Below, piece by piece: positions 46,050-55,840 of a stretch of 64,000 nt of DNA. Both the position numbers and the translations under genes were made by a program. Each line of letters starts with the position of its first letter. Within the stretch, counting starts at the first letter, position 1. The DNA comes from Rhodococcus sp. IEGM 1381 (GTDB lineage Bacteria > Actinomycetota > Actinomycetes > Mycobacteriales > Mycobacteriaceae). The notes beneath the pieces were generated by a model. The model was given only the letters and a program-made list of their open reading frames with translations. It made no database searches and was not told the origin of the DNA. The stretch spans positions 2,037,838 to 2,101,837 of the forward strand of contig NZ_JASHKQ010000001.1 in the NCBI RefSeq assembly GCF_030056795.1, read 5' to 3'.

Positions 46050-49000
46050 ATGCGCAGCCGTCGCCTCGAATCGCTTGTAGGAGCATTGCTGTTGTCTTCC
46101 GATTCTCTGCCTGCCGTTTCGCCATCCGGGCCGGCCCCGATCGTTCCCGACGCGGCGCTTCAACTGTCGGGTCTGGCCAGCGTTGCGCTGACGGATTCGT
46201 CGATGGTGGCTGTTGCCGACGCGATCGGCACCGCCGAGCACACTCTCATCGGTCCGCACTCGGTTCGTCCGTTCGTCGCTGCTGCGATCGCGCAGCACAC
46301 CCAGTTGCTGATCGTCACCGCAACAGGACGTGAAGCGGACGATCTCACGGCCGAACTCCGCCAGATTTTCGGCGACGGTGTCGCGATGTTCCCGTCATGG
46401 GAGACGCTTCCGCACGAACGCCTGTCGCCGAGCGCAGACACGGTCGGCAAACGCCTCGACGTGCTTCGCCGGCTGGCTCGCCCGGCTGACGCCGATTACG
46501 GCCAACCGCTGCGCGTCATCGTCACTACCGTGCGTTCGCTGGTTCAGCCGATGGCCCCTGGCCTCGGTGAAATCGAGCCTGTGACCTTGAAGGTCGGGCT
46601 GGACATCGACTTCGACGGGTTGATCCACCGTCTCGTCGAGTTCGGATATCTGCGTGTGGACATGGTGGGCAAGCGTGGCGAGTTCGCCGTCCGCGGCGGC
46701 ATCCTCGACCTCTTCTCGCCGACGGCAGATCATCCAGTGCGCGTGGAATTCTGGGGCGACGAGATCACCGAACTCCGCGCGTTCGCGGTCTCCGATCAGC
46801 GTTCGTTGCCTGATCACGAGGTCGATCTGGTCATTGCTCCGCCGTGCCGCGAGTTGCTTCTGACTCAGGAGGTCCGCGATCGCGCCGCGGTGCTCGCCGC
46901 CGACAACGCGGGTGATGCGGCGCTGGTGGAGATGCTGGACAAGCTCTCCGCCGGAGTCCCAGTGGAGGGAATGGAGGCGTTGCTTCCACTGCTGCAGCCG
47001 GGCGAACTGCAACTGCTCGCCGATACGCTCCCCGCCGGAACACACGTCCTGCTCTGCGACCCTGAGAGAATCCGCACGCGCGCAACAGATCTGGTGCGCA
47101 CCGGGCAGGAATTCCTCGAGGCGTCGTGGACGGCAGCGTCGATCGGCGGAGCCGCGCCACTGGATACTTCGACCCTCGACACTTCCAGCCTCGAAGGTGC
47201 GTCCCTCGATCTCGGTGCCTCGGCGTATCGGTCACTGCGACAGGTTCGCGAGTCCGCTCAGGTTCACGGTCGGCCGTGGTGGACCATCAGCCCACTCGCC
47301 TCTGGAAACGGCGAAGAAGTCGAACTCGCTGTCGACTCGGTGCCGGAGGTGCGGGGGTCCGAGGAAGCGTTGACGGCCCTGTTCGCGACGCTGCGGGCGC
47401 ACATCGCCACCGGTGGTTGCGCAGTCATCTCCGTCGCGGGTGCCGGTACCGCCACCCGCATAATCGAACGCCTCGCCGAGGCCGAAGTGCCTGCAGCGCA
47501 TCTCGATTCCGGCGCCGTTCCGGTCCCGGACGTCGTCAACGTCCTCTGTGGATCGCTGCACGACGGCCTGGTGTTCCCCGATGCAAAGCTCGTCGTCGTC
47601 ACCGAAAGCGATCTGACCGGCAACCGCGTCGCCGCGGCGGGGGAGGGGCGCAAGCTTCCGGCCAAGCGTCGCAATCAGGTCGATCCCCTCGCGCTCGTCG
47701 CCGGCGACAGTGTCGTGCACGATCAGCATGGCATCGGCCGATTCGTCGAGATGGTAGAACGCACCATCGGTGGTGCCCGACGCGAATACCTCGTCGTCGA
47801 GTACGCGCCGAGCAAGCGCGGCCATCCCGGGGACCGCTTATTCGTCCCCATGGACTCGCTCGATCAGCTCTCGCGTTACGTCGGAGGCGAGCTGCCGTCT
47901 CTGAGCAAGCTCGGAGGATCCGACTGGGCCAACACCAAACGCAAGGCGCGCAAGGCAGTTCGTGAGATCGCTGGCGAGCTGGTGCAGCTGTACGCTGCTC
48001 GGCAGGCAGCTCCCGGACACGCTTTCGGCCCCGACACTCCATGGCAGCTCGAGATGGAAGATGCGTTCGGATTCACCGAGACGGTCGACCAGATGACCGC
48101 CATCACCGACGTGAAAGCCGACATGGAGAAGGCGGTCCCGATGGACCGCGTCATTCTCGGCGATGTCGGGTACGGCAAGACCGAAATCGCAGTGCGCGCC
48201 GCGTTCAAGGCGGTGCAGGACGGCAAGCAGGTGGCCGTCCTGGTTCCGACAACGCTTCTGGCGCAACAGCATCTGCAGACCTTCACCGCGCGCATGGCGT
48301 CGTTCCCGGTGACGGTGAAGGGGCTCTCCCGCTTCACGCACGGGTCCGAGTCCAAGGAAGTCATGGCCGGGTTGGCCGACGGCACAGTCGATATCGTCGT
48401 TGGCACACACAGGTTGCTGCAGACCGGTGTGGCCTGGAAAGACCTCGGTCTGGTCATCGTGGACGAGGAGCAGCGTTTCGGCGTCGAGCACAAGGAGCAC
48501 ATCAAGTCGCTCCGCACGCACGTCGACGTGCTGACGATGTCGGCGACGCCGATTCCGCGAACCCTCGAGATGAGCCTGGCCGGCATCCGCGAGATGTCCA
48601 CCATTCTCACCCCGCCCGAGGAGCGCCACCCGGTGCTCACATACGTCGGCGCGTACAACGACAAGCAGGTCGCGGCCGCCATCAGGCGCGAGTTGCTGCG
48701 TGACGGTCAGGTGTTCTTCGTACACAACCGAGTCAGCTCGATCGACAAGGCCGCCAAGAAGATTCGTGATCTGGTGCCCGAGGCCAGGGTCGCGACCGCG
48801 CACGGTCAGATGAACGAGGAAACACTCGAACGCACCGTGCAGGGGTTCTGGCAACGTGAGACCGATGTGCTGGTGTGTACCACCATCATCGAGACCGGCC
48901 TGGACATCTCCAATGCCAACACACTCATCGTGGAGCGGTCCGATTCGCTCGGCCTGTCCCAGCTGCATCAGCTCCGTGGCCGAGTGGGGCGCAGCCGCGA

Positions 49001-49781
49001 ACGCGGCTACGCGTACTTCCTGTATCCACCGGAGAAGCCGCTCACCGAGACCGCCTACGACCGGCTGGCGACCATCTCGCAGAACTCCGACCTCGGTGCC
49101 GGTATGGCTGTGGCGATGAAGGACCTCGAGATCCGTGGTGCCGGAAACGTTCTGGGAGCAGAGCAGTCCGGACACGTCGCAGGCGTCGGATTCGACCTGT
49201 ACGTTCGGCTCGTCGGTGAGGCGGTCGAGGCGTACCGCGCGGCCGCCGACGGAAAACCCATCACCACCGACGAGGCGCCCAAGGAAGTCCGCATCGACCT
49301 TCCCGTCGACGCCAACATTCCACCCGACTACGTCACCAGCGACCGGTTGCGCCTCGAGGGCTACCGAAAACTCGCTGCGGCAGCCGATTCTGCTGGTATC
49401 GACGCCGTCATCGACGAACTCGTCGACCGGTACGGGCCCCTTCCCGAGGAGGTCGGCCGTCTGGTCTCCATCGCGAAGTTGAGGCTGATCGCCAAGGAGT
49501 ACGGCTTGACCGACGTCAACGTCGCCGGAACCCAGGTCAAACTGGCTCCGATGGAGTTGCCCGACTCCAAGCAAATTCGCCTCAAGCGGCTCTATCCCAG
49601 CGCCACCTACCGGGCGACGACCGGGGTGGTGCAGTTGCCGCTGCCTCGCGTCGAGGGTGGCGGCGTGGGGGCGGCGCGCGTACGCGACGTCGAATTGGTG
49701 CAGTTCATCGCCGATCTCATCCTATCCTTGGACGGGAAGCCATCTCGGTCGGTCTTGTTGGAGCAAACAGTGGGGGTGTAG
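46050..49781 (+). CDS. mfd: Transcription-repair coupling factor Mfd
   Basis: A 1243-aa ATP-dependent translocase that removes stalled RNA polymerase and recruits UvrA. Domains: UvrB-homology region (about 60-330), RNA-polymerase interaction domain (about 520-620, [20 protein letters not shown]), helicase core with Walker [16 protein letters not shown] (about 704), Walker [37 protein letters not shown] (motif VI), and the C-terminal TRCF domain. The start is uncertain within about 20 codons; the first ATG in frame is used. mazG follows two bases after the stop, as in Rv1020-Rv1021. Confidence 0.97.
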   Translation: MRSRRLESLVGALLLSSDSLPAVSPSGPAPIVPDAALQLSGLASVALTDSSMVAVADAIGTAEHTLIGPHSVRPFVAAAIAQHTQLLIVTATGREADDLTAELRQIFGDGVAMFPSWETLPHERLSPSADTVGKRLDVLRRLARPADADYGQPLRVIVTTVRSLVQPMAPGLGEIEPVTLKVGLDIDFDGLIHRLVEFGYLRVDMVGKRGEFAVRGGILDLFSPTADHPVRVEFWGDEITELRAFAVSDQRSLPDHEVDLVIAPPCRELLLTQEVRDRAAVLAADNAGDAALVEMLDKLSAGVPVEGMEALLPLLQPGELQLLADTLPAGTHVLLCDPERIRTRATDLVRTGQEFLEASWTAASIGGAAPLDTSTLDTSSLEGASLDLGASAYRSLRQVRESAQVHGRPWWTISPLASGNGEEVELAVDSVPEVRGSEEALTALFATLRAHIATGGCAVISVAGAGTATRIIERLAEAEVPAAHLDSGAVPVPDVVNVLCGSLHDGLVFPDAKLVVVTESDLTGNRVAAAGEGRKLPAKRRNQVDPLALVAGDSVVHDQHGIGRFVEMVERTIGGARREYLVVEYAPSKRGHPGDRLFVPMDSLDQLSRYVGGELPSLSKLGGSDWANTKRKARKAVREIAGELVQLYAARQAAPGHAFGPDTPWQLEMEDAFGFTETVDQMTAITDVKADMEKAVPMDRVILGDVGYGKTEIAVRAAFKAVQDGKQVAVLVPTTLLAQQHLQTFTARMASFPVTVKGLSRFTHGSESKEVMAGLADGTVDIVVGTHRLLQTGVAWKDLGLVIVDEEQRFGVEHKEHIKSLRTHVDVLTMSATPIPRTLEMSLAGIREMSTILTPPEERHPVLTYVGAYNDKQVAAAIRRELLRDGQVFFVHNRVSSIDKAAKKIRDLVPEARVATAHGQMNEETLERTVQGFWQRETDVLVCTTIIETGLDISNANTLIVERSDSLGLSQLHQLRGRVGRSRERGYAYFLYPPEKPLTETAYDRLATISQNSDLGAGMAVAMKDLEIRGAGNVLGAEQSGHVAGVGFDLYVRLVGEAVEAYRAAADGKPITTDEAPKEVRIDLPVDANIPPDYVTSDRLRLEGYRKLAAAADSAGIDAVIDELVDRYGPLPEEVGRLVSIAKLRLIAKEYGLTDVNVAGTQVKLAPMELPDSKQIRLKRLYPSATYRATTGVVQLPLPRVEGGGVGAARVRDVELVQFIADLILSLDGKPSRSVLLEQTVGV

Positions 49782-49783
49782 CG

Positions 49784-50698
49784 GTGACGGTAGTTCTGCT
49801 CGACCCCGTTCGTCCGGCACAGGTACCCGTCGATGCTGTCGAATTCCTCGGTGGTGCAGTGCAATTCACCGAAGAAGTGCCGGTGAGGGTGCGATGGCTG
49901 TTCTCCGGCACCGCTGCGCCCGATGCCGTCGATCCTGTTCTGGTCAGCACCGACCCGGCCAACCCCGACGTCCAGGACCGGATCGCGCGCGGAGAACGAG
50001 TCATCGCTGCCGAGAAGTTGCCCGGTGACGACGTGATCGCGGCGGTGCACTTGATGGACCGTTTGCACACCGTCGGTGGCTGGGAAGCGCAGCAGACCCA
50101 CGAATCGCTGCGCGGCTACCTGTTGGAAGAAACCTACGAACTTCTCGACGCGATAGCCGCAGGGAACCTGAACGACCTGCGCGAGGAACTCGGAGACCTG
50201 TTGCTGCAGGTGCTCTTTCACTCCAGAATTGCTCAGAACGCCGCCGAGAATGCATTCGATATCGACGATGTAGCCGCGGGACTTGTTGCCAAACTGACCC
50301 ACCGCAGCCCGCACCTCGGTCGCCGGGACGGCGGACCGATCGACATCGTCGAACAAGAGCGCGCCTGGGAAGAGAAGAAGGCGTCGGAGAAGGCGCGAGG
50401 ATCCTGCATCGACGGCATCGCCTTGTCGCAGCCGTCACTCGCCCTGACTCAAAAGGTGATCGGACGAGCCACCAAGGCCGGCCTACCCGACGAACTCGTT
50501 CCCGACGGCCTTCGCGTCGTACACATCGGGGTCGACCATTCGCACGGTGGAGAAAGTGCCGAGGACGCACTGCGGCGTCGGGTATTGGATTTTGCATCCC
50601 TGATCCGCAACGCCGAAGCATCCGCCCGTAACGCGGGCATCGCGCCCGGAGAGATGTCGGCACTGGATTGGATCGAGCACTGGGGTTTGCGGGGCTGA
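49784..50698 (+). CDS. mazG: Nucleoside triphosphate pyrophosphohydrolase MazG
   Basis: A 304-aa all-alpha NTP pyrophosphohydrolase that removes oxidised or excess (d)NTPs and can affect (p)ppGpp-linked survival. The catalytic domain (about 85-200) has GGWEAQQTHESLRGYLLEET, YELLDAIAAG and EELGDLLLQVLFHSRIAQ, giving the EExxE...ExxD metal site. The N-terminal ~80 residues are a methyltransferase-like remnant, as in mycobacterial MazG. GTG start 2 bp after the mfd stop codon. Confidence 0.93.
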   Translation: MTVVLLDPVRPAQVPVDAVEFLGGAVQFTEEVPVRVRWLFSGTAAPDAVDPVLVSTDPANPDVQDRIARGERVIAAEKLPGDDVIAAVHLMDRLHTVGGWEAQQTHESLRGYLLEETYELLDAIAAGNLNDLREELGDLLLQVLFHSRIAQNAAENAFDIDDVAAGLVAKLTHRSPHLGRRDGGPIDIVEQERAWEEKKASEKARGSCIDGIALSQPSLALTQKVIGRATKAGLPDELVPDGLRVVHIGVDHSHGGESAEDALRRRVLDFASLIRNAEASARNAGIAPGEMSALDWIEHWGLRG

Positions 50699-50793
50699 CT
50701 TCACTCCACCACCCAGCCGCGTCAATGGACCATTGCACTGTTCAGACGTATGCAGTGCGCCATCCACGCGGGCGGAAATTGCTCAGATCTCTC

Positions 50794-50807
50794 GAGTAGC
50801 GCTACTC
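50794..50807. promoter_or_regulatory. 14-bp perfect palindrome upstream of a membrane-protein gene
   Basis: GAGTAGCGCTACTC, 37 bp before the start codon at 50845; a second inverted repeat GCACTG...CAGTGC lies at about 50733-50756. An operator is plausible; no regulator gene adjoins. Confidence 0.45.
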
Positions 50808-50844
50808 ATGTGTGCGTGGTGTCTGGTCGGCCAGGCTATCGGTC

Positions 50845-51195
50845 ATGACAACGAACCTGATCGAACGAGAATCCGAGAAGACATGGACCGGCGGTTGGAC
50901 GGCCCTCGGCGGCGCGCTGATGTTGGTGGCGGGCTTTGCCACCTACTGGGCGCTCGCCAACCCGGTAGCGACTGATTTGTTGATGGGTTTCGACTACGAC
51001 CGCTCGGCACGGACTGGTTTGCGGGTCGGGACCGGCTTCGCCGTCTTCGCGTGGTTCGCCAGCTTCGTCACGTCGGTGCTCGGGATGCGTCGATCGGCAC
51101 CGAGCCGAATCATGGTGGTTTGCTTAATAATTGTCGCTCTGGTTTTGATCGGTCCAGTGCTGCTGTTCTGCGCGGCGATCGCCCTCACGCCCTGA
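50845..51195 (+). CDS. Small membrane protein of unknown function
   Basis: A 116-aa protein with three predicted helices: WTALGGALMLVAGFATYWAL (about residues 19-38), GTGFAVFAWFASFVTSVLGM and RIMVVCLIIVALVLIGPVLL. The short hydrophilic N-terminus (TTNLIERESEKTW) is cytoplasmic if the positive-inside rule holds. I recognise no family. The ATG at 50845 is used; an ATG at 50812 adds 11 residues. It stands alone, with palindromes in its upstream region. Confidence 0.7.
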   Translation: MTTNLIERESEKTWTGGWTALGGALMLVAGFATYWALANPVATDLLMGFDYDRSARTGLRVGTGFAVFAWFASFVTSVLGMRRSAPSRIMVVCLIIVALVLIGPVLLFCAAIALTP

Positions 51196-51210
51196 ACCGA
51201 GAGCCTGCTG

Positions 51211-51852
51211 TTACTTGCGCCAGAACAGGTGATGCGTGACGCCGCTGCTGCTGGGGACGACCTCGTGCTCGAATCTGTCGTTCAACTCGTCGGGCGAATC
51301 CCACAGCTTCAGACCCGAGCCGAATTTGATGGGCGCGACGGCGATGTGCATGGTGTCGACGAGATCGGCGTCGAGGAATTCCCGGATGCTGGTGACGCCA
51401 CCGCCGAGGCGCACGTCCTTACCATCGGCCGCCTCCTTTGCCTGTTTCAACACCTCGGCGGGTTCGCCGTCGACGAAGTGAAACGTTGTGTCGGACAGTG
51501 TGATCGACGGCCGCTCGTGGTGGGTCAGTACGAAAACGGGGGTGTGGAACGGCGGCTCCTCGCCCCACCAGCCCTGCCATTCGTGGTCGGCCCACGGCCC
51601 GCGCTGAGGTCCGAACTTGTGTCGGCCCATGATCTCGGCACCGATATTGTTCGCGAAGTCGCGGGCGAAGTAGTCGTCCAGACCGTGACTGCCGCCCGAA
51701 CCGGCGTTTCCAGGAAAGCTGGCGGTGGCGAAGTACCACCTCATCAGTGCCAGATGGTCGAGACCGAACGGGCTCTCGAAGCTCTGGTCCACTCCCGCAG
51801 CGATCCCATCGCTCGAAACGGTGAAATTCTGTACCCGAACCAGCTGTCCCAT
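51211..51852 (-). CDS. Dihydrofolate reductase-like protein (RibD C-terminal domain)
   Basis: A 213-aa RibD_C/DHFR-fold protein. It begins VRVQNFTVSSDGIAAG and contains GAEIMGRHKFG, VFVLTHHERP and KDVRLGGGVTSIREFLDADL, the NADPH-binding GGG loop of the fold. Such stand-alone proteins of actinobacteria are of unknown substrate and may be F420- or NADPH-dependent reductases; a true folate role is unlikely. The ATG at 51852 matches the fold start; the longer in-frame start at 51978 lacks it. It is convergent with the small membrane protein gene with a 15-bp gap. Confidence 0.88.
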   Translation of the reverse strand: MGQLVRVQNFTVSSDGIAAGVDQSFESPFGLDHLALMRWYFATASFPGNAGSGGSHGLDDYFARDFANNIGAEIMGRHKFGPQRGPWADHEWQGWWGEEPPFHTPVFVLTHHERPSITLSDTTFHFVDGEPAEVLKQAKEAADGKDVRLGGGVTSIREFLDADLVDTMHIAVAPIKFGSGLKLWDSPDELNDRFEHEVVPSSSGVTHHLFWRK

Positions 51853-51940
51853 GTGTGCTCCCGATGTCGATGACGAAGGTGTACGACGTGTAGACCGAAG
51901 CGACTGCACAAACTCATCGTTGAACTGAGCTCGACACCGA

Positions 51941-52483
51941 CTATCGCACAGTGAAGTAGTCGGCGGGATCAAGGGCATCGAGTGCGGTCCATCGCTGTGG
52001 GATCGCCGCGGATTCGTGAGGGCCGTCGGACGGAGTCAGAACATCGAGGGCAAGTCGCGGGTCGTCGTCGATGCGCCGGGCCACGTCGTAGAAGACGGCC
52101 AGTACGTGGACGCAACGACCGGTGCTGTCGGAACATGTGCACTCGACCCGGGTGAGCGTGGGTACAGGCGGATGACCTCGCTCGGTGCATGCGCGGTACA
52201 TCTCGTCGGTGAGAATTGTTCGGGTGCCCTGTAATTGGGTGGTGATGATGTTCAGAGCAGGTGACGACATCGGTGCCACCTCGAGGAACACCTCAGGTAT
52301 TGTGCGCCCGTGTTCGACGGCTCCTCGGATCTTGCCGGCACTGATCGTCACCTCCACTTTTGCGCCCTTCGCCAGCGCGCGGGCGCGGGGCATCCGTGGG
52401 TCGGGTCGGGTCACGCGTAACGGCTGGGCGAGTCGAACCCAGTCTCGCCCCCACGCTGTGTAGCCGAAGTCGTCGTCCGCCAT
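51941..52483 (-). CDS. SWIM zinc-finger protein
   Basis: A 180-aa protein with the SWIM motif RVECTCSDSTGRCVHVLAVF (CxCx6CxH, about residues 113-124), which binds zinc and DNA or protein. The rest lacks known catalytic residues. It begins 1 bp after the stop of the SNF2 helicase gene, so the two are co-translated. In many bacteria SWIM proteins pair with SNF2 helicases, and a common complex acting on DNA is likely (family knowledge); mycobacteria have a similar pair around helZ. Confidence 0.88.
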   Translation of the reverse strand: MADDDFGYTAWGRDWVRLAQPLRVTRPDPRMPRARALAKGAKVEVTISAGKIRGAVEHGRTIPEVFLEVAPMSSPALNIITTQLQGTRTILTDEMYRACTERGHPPVPTLTRVECTCSDSTGRCVHVLAVFYDVARRIDDDPRLALDVLTPSDGPHESAAIPQRWTALDALDPADYFTVR

Positions 52484-52484
52484 G

Positions 52485-54281
52485 TCAGCGGCTTCGCTTG
52501 CGGCGCAGAGTGTCGACGAGCCGGTCGTCGTCCAGCTTCGCCAGCTCGGCTACACCCGACATATCGGCGACGTCGGACAGCGTCGATTTTCGCGAGTGCA
52601 TGGCCGCAATGTGCTCCTCGATGGTGGTGTCGCTGGTCAGCGTGGTGATGGTGACGGTGCGAGTCTGCCCGATCCGGTGCACGCGATCCGAAGCCTGCGC
52701 TTCGACGGCTGGGTTCCACCATCGGTCGAAATGGATGACGTCTGCCGCGCGCGTCAGCGTGAGCCCGGTGCCGCCGGCTTTGAGGCTCAGAACCAGTACG
52801 GTAGGACCGCCGTCGGACTGGAAGCGTCGAACGATATCTGCCCGTTGTTCCTGATTCAGGCCACCGTGAAAGAACGGCACCGACACTCGGAACTGCTCGG
52901 CGAAGTGCCGCACGAGAAGCTCGCCGGTCTTGCGATATTGAGTGAAGATGATTGTTGGCGAATCGGTTTCGAGGTTGTTGGCCACGATGTCGGTGCAGAG
53001 GTCGAGCTTCCCCGACCGCCCCGGCAGATCGTCGGAGTCGCCCGTGACCAGTGCCGGGTGATTGCAGACTTGCTTCAGTGCGGTCAGAGCCGCCAGCACG
53101 CGGGCCTGGCGTTGCACGCCATCGCCGAAGCCGTCGTCGATCGCCTGATCGAGGACGCGGTCGTACAACCGCTGCTGTTCCTCGGTGAGGTCGCATATCA
53201 GGTCCGCATGAATCTTCGGAGGAAGCGATCCGGCGACCTGAGACTTCTTTCGCATCAGCACAACCGGTTCGATCGCTGCCCGGAGCCGGTTGGCGGCGAC
53301 AGCGGAACCGCCCGCAATCGGTGTGACGAAGCGACGCCGGAACTGGGTCTTGTTCCCGAACAATTGCGGTGCGACGAGGTTGAGCAGCGCCCAGAATTCC
53401 TCGAGATGATTCTCGACGGGTGTGCCTGTCATCGCGATGGTCGCGTCGGCGTCGATGGTTCGTGCGGCCTTCGAGATCTGTGTGCGCGGGTTCTTCAACA
53501 CTTGCGCCTCGTCGAATACTGCAGTGGCCCAACGGAGATCGCTGATTTGCTCACCGTGCGTGCGCAATGTCGGATACCCGGTGAGCACTACCGTTCTCGG
53601 GTCCATCGCAGGCAGCGGCACTCCGCGCCAAATCACGGTCGACAGGTCCGGCGCAAACCGAGCGATCTCGTGTGCCCAGTTCCCGACCAGCGACGTCGGA
53701 CTCACCACCACCTGCGGCCCCTCGTCGGCGCGCCCGACGAGGTAGCCGATTGCCTGCAGTGTCTTGCCGAGCCCCATCTCGTCCGCGAGCACCGCACCGC
53801 CGTGGGCGGACACGGTCTCACGAAGCCAACTCACGCCGCGCACCTGGTAGGGCCGCATCTCTGCGACAAGCGCTGTGCGCAGTTCTGCGGCGACCGCCGT
53901 CGTATGGCGAAAGGCGGTGACGGCGTGTTCCGCCGATGTCACCGCTTTCCCGGTGGCATCGGGAACCGCATGCCCAGCGATCGGCACGGCAGAATCGCCG
54001 CCCGTGAGGTGCGTCCGCCACGCATCGACCGAGGCACCGGGAGAATCGAGAACAACGTCGGCAAGTCGATCGGGCTCTATCAACGCGCAGTCGACGTCGG
54101 ATACCTCGAACCCCGAAAGGTCCGGTGTCGGAACTGCCAGCGTGACCGTCTGGGCATCACCGACGGGCGGGGGAGATCCGACACTGCCGGACGACCAGGT
54201 CCACAGGGCAAACATATGACGATCGACGAGATACGTGGCGTGCGAAGACGTAGAACTCTCGGGGGTCTGGGGGAGGGGCAT
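52485..54281 (-). CDS. SNF2-family DEAD/DEAH helicase
   Basis: A 598-aa Swi2/Snf2 ATPase of the HepA/HelZ type. Motif I LADEMGLGKTLQAIGYL (about residue 165), Ia VVVSPTSLVGNW, II as VFDEAQVLKNPRTQ (DEAQ), III MTGTPVENHLEEFW, V LSLKAGGTGLTLTRAADV and VI DRVHRIGQTRTVTI. These proteins translocate on double-stranded DNA. The N-terminal ~150 residues are a less conserved accessory domain. A clear promoter lies upstream. The downstream SWIM gene is translationally coupled. Confidence 0.94.
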   Translation of the reverse strand: MPLPQTPESSTSSHATYLVDRHMFALWTWSSGSVGSPPPVGDAQTVTLAVPTPDLSGFEVSDVDCALIEPDRLADVVLDSPGASVDAWRTHLTGGDSAVPIAGHAVPDATGKAVTSAEHAVTAFRHTTAVAAELRTALVAEMRPYQVRGVSWLRETVSAHGGAVLADEMGLGKTLQAIGYLVGRADEGPQVVVSPTSLVGNWAHEIARFAPDLSTVIWRGVPLPAMDPRTVVLTGYPTLRTHGEQISDLRWATAVFDEAQVLKNPRTQISKAARTIDADATIAMTGTPVENHLEEFWALLNLVAPQLFGNKTQFRRRFVTPIAGGSAVAANRLRAAIEPVVLMRKKSQVAGSLPPKIHADLICDLTEEQQRLYDRVLDQAIDDGFGDGVQRQARVLAALTALKQVCNHPALVTGDSDDLPGRSGKLDLCTDIVANNLETDSPTIIFTQYRKTGELLVRHFAEQFRVSVPFFHGGLNQEQRADIVRRFQSDGGPTVLVLSLKAGGTGLTLTRAADVIHFDRWWNPAVEAQASDRVHRIGQTRTVTITTLTSDTTIEEHIAAMHSRKSTLSDVADMSGVAELAKLDDDRLVDTLRRKRSR

Positions 54282-54324
54282 GAATCCCTTCGAGGAGCAG
54301 TCGGCGACGAATCCGAACCGCTAG

Positions 54325-54353
54325 AACATAAGCAGGCCGCACAGTTCTGTCAA
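54325..54353 (-). promoter_or_regulatory. Sigma-70-type promoter of the SNF2/SWIM operon
   Basis: On the minus strand TTGACA (54353-54348) and TATGTT (54330-54325) are separated by exactly 17 bp, close to consensus. Transcription would start near 54318, giving a leader of about 37 nt before the ATG at 54281. Confidence 0.7.
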
Positions 54354-54493
54354 ACTCGAAATATCTCCGAAAACTGTTGCAAAAGAACGAAATTTATGAC
54401 CCTACGTCGAAAGTTGACACCCAGATGGTTCGGTGTTCTCCGCTGGACTCAGGGTTCACCCGCCCGCGTCCAGAGTCCCACCCCTCGTCCCTC

Positions 54494-54553
54494 GGTTGGG
54501 ATCAATGTGGGTTTCAGTCGCCAGAATGCAACAAAGCCGCATTGATCCGAACC
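54494..54553 (-). terminator. Large inverted repeat downstream of efeB
   Basis: GGTTGGGATCAATGTGG (54494-54510) pairs with CCGCATTGATCCGAACC (54537-54553) at 15 of 17 positions around a 26-nt loop, 37 bp after the efeB stop codon. It may terminate or stabilise the efeUOB transcript. The rest of the ~310-bp gap to the SNF2 gene is relatively AT-rich; besides the SNF2 promoter, I see no gene there. Confidence 0.55.
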
Positions 54554-54589
54554 GGGGAGGGTCCATTCACCAGCAAACGGGCAACCGAC

Positions 54590-55840
54590 CTACTCGAACA
54601 GCGTCGAACCCCAGTATTCGGATTCTCCGACGCCGGGGGGACAAGCGAACACCGCAGAGCCCACGTGTTGGATGTATTCGTTCAATGCGTCCTTGCGGGA
54701 CAGGGCCAATTGCATCGGGACGAATTGGGTCAGTGGGTCGCGGCAGTAGGCGATGAAGAACAGTCCGGCGTCGAGGTGTCCGAAGCCGTCGGATCCGTCG
54801 GTGAAGTTGTATCCCCGACGCAGGAGTTGGACGCCACCGAGGTTTTCCTTCGACGCCAGGCGCACGTGCGCAGTCTTGTCGATGAATGTGCCCTCGGGGC
54901 CCTGTGACTCGAAATCGAGTGCGTCGAACTCGTCCTTCTGACCGAGCGGGGCACCGGATCCCTTGCTGCGCCCGATCACTCGCTCTTGTTCCTTCAGCGT
55001 GGTGCGGTCCCATGATTCGATGAGCATGCGGATTCGACGCGCTACGAGGTAAGAGCCGCCTGCCATCCATTCCTGATCGTCATCGGAAGCAACCCACACG
55101 TTCTCGTCCAGCAACGACGGGTCCTCGGCTTTGAGGTTGGCCGTTCCATCCTTGAAGCCGAACAGGTTTCGCGGCGTTGCCTGGGTGGTCGAGGTGGACG
55201 AGGTTCGACCGAAGCCGAGTTGCGACCACTTCACCGAGACGGTGCCGAACCCGACGCGAGCGAGGTTGCGGATCGCGTGGACGGCAACCTGGGGGTCGTC
55301 GGCGCAGGCCTGGATGCAGAGGTCGCCGCCGGAGCGTCGGGGATCGAGGTTGTCGGCAGGGAAGTGCTGCAGATCGGCAAGCGACGCAGGCCTTTTCGAA
55401 GCCAGATCGAATCGGTCGAACATCGACGGACCGAATCCGATCGTCAACGTCAGCGACGACGCAGTCAGGCCGAGTGCCTCGCCGGTATCGGACGGCACGT
55501 TGTACTCGCCACCGTCGACGGCGCCGCCGTCGAACGTCTCCTCACCCTTGGTGAGACGTTCGGCCATCAGAGTCCACTTCTTCAGCAGCGCAACGACATC
55601 GTCGCGTGAGTCGGTGGTGATGTCGAACGCGACGAAGTGCATGCGATCCTGTGCCGGGGTGACGATTCCAGCCTGGTGGTCGCCACGGAATTCGACGACA
55701 TCCGATGTGGGCAGCTCGGCACCCGACGCCGTCGCGTGTCCGGCGATGGCTCCCACTCCGACGAGTGCAGCCCCCGTCCCGACGGCACCGAACAGGCGCC
55801 GTCGGGAAAATTGTCCAGTCTTATTGTTCGGCAACGACAC
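54590..55840 (-). CDS. efeB: Tat-exported dye-decolorizing peroxidase EfeB
   Basis: A 416-aa haem peroxidase of the DyP family, EfeB/deferrochelatase type, exported by the Tat pathway: signal SRRRLFGAVGTGAALVGVGA (from residue 12) with the twin Arg. Catalytic Asp in the GFKDGTAN motif (GxxDG, about residue 225), and the haem-side His is probably in FIDKTAHVRLASKEN. It oxidises Fe(II) or handles haem for the EfeUO transporter. The GTG start overlaps the efeO stop by 20 bp, which retains the full Tat signal. Confidence 0.94.
   Translation of the reverse strand: MSLPNNKTGQFSRRRLFGAVGTGAALVGVGAIAGHATASGAELPTSDVVEFRGDHQAGIVTPAQDRMHFVAFDITTDSRDDVVALLKKWTLMAERLTKGEETFDGGAVDGGEYNVPSDTGEALGLTASSLTLTIGFGPSMFDRFDLASKRPASLADLQHFPADNLDPRRSGGDLCIQACADDPQVAVHAIRNLARVGFGTVSVKWSQLGFGRTSSTSTTQATPRNLFGFKDGTANLKAEDPSLLDENVWVASDDDQEWMAGGSYLVARRIRMLIESWDRTTLKEQERVIGRSKGSGAPLGQKDEFDALDFESQGPEGTFIDKTAHVRLASKENLGGVQLLRRGYNFTDGSDGFGHLDAGLFFIAYCRDPLTQFVPMQLALSRKDALNEYIQHVGSAVFACPPGVGESEYWGSTLFE

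Noticed and set aside
54377..54907. 176-codon open frame in the gap before the SNF2 gene
   Set aside because: Most of it is antisense to efeB and the rest shows no ribosome site or domain.
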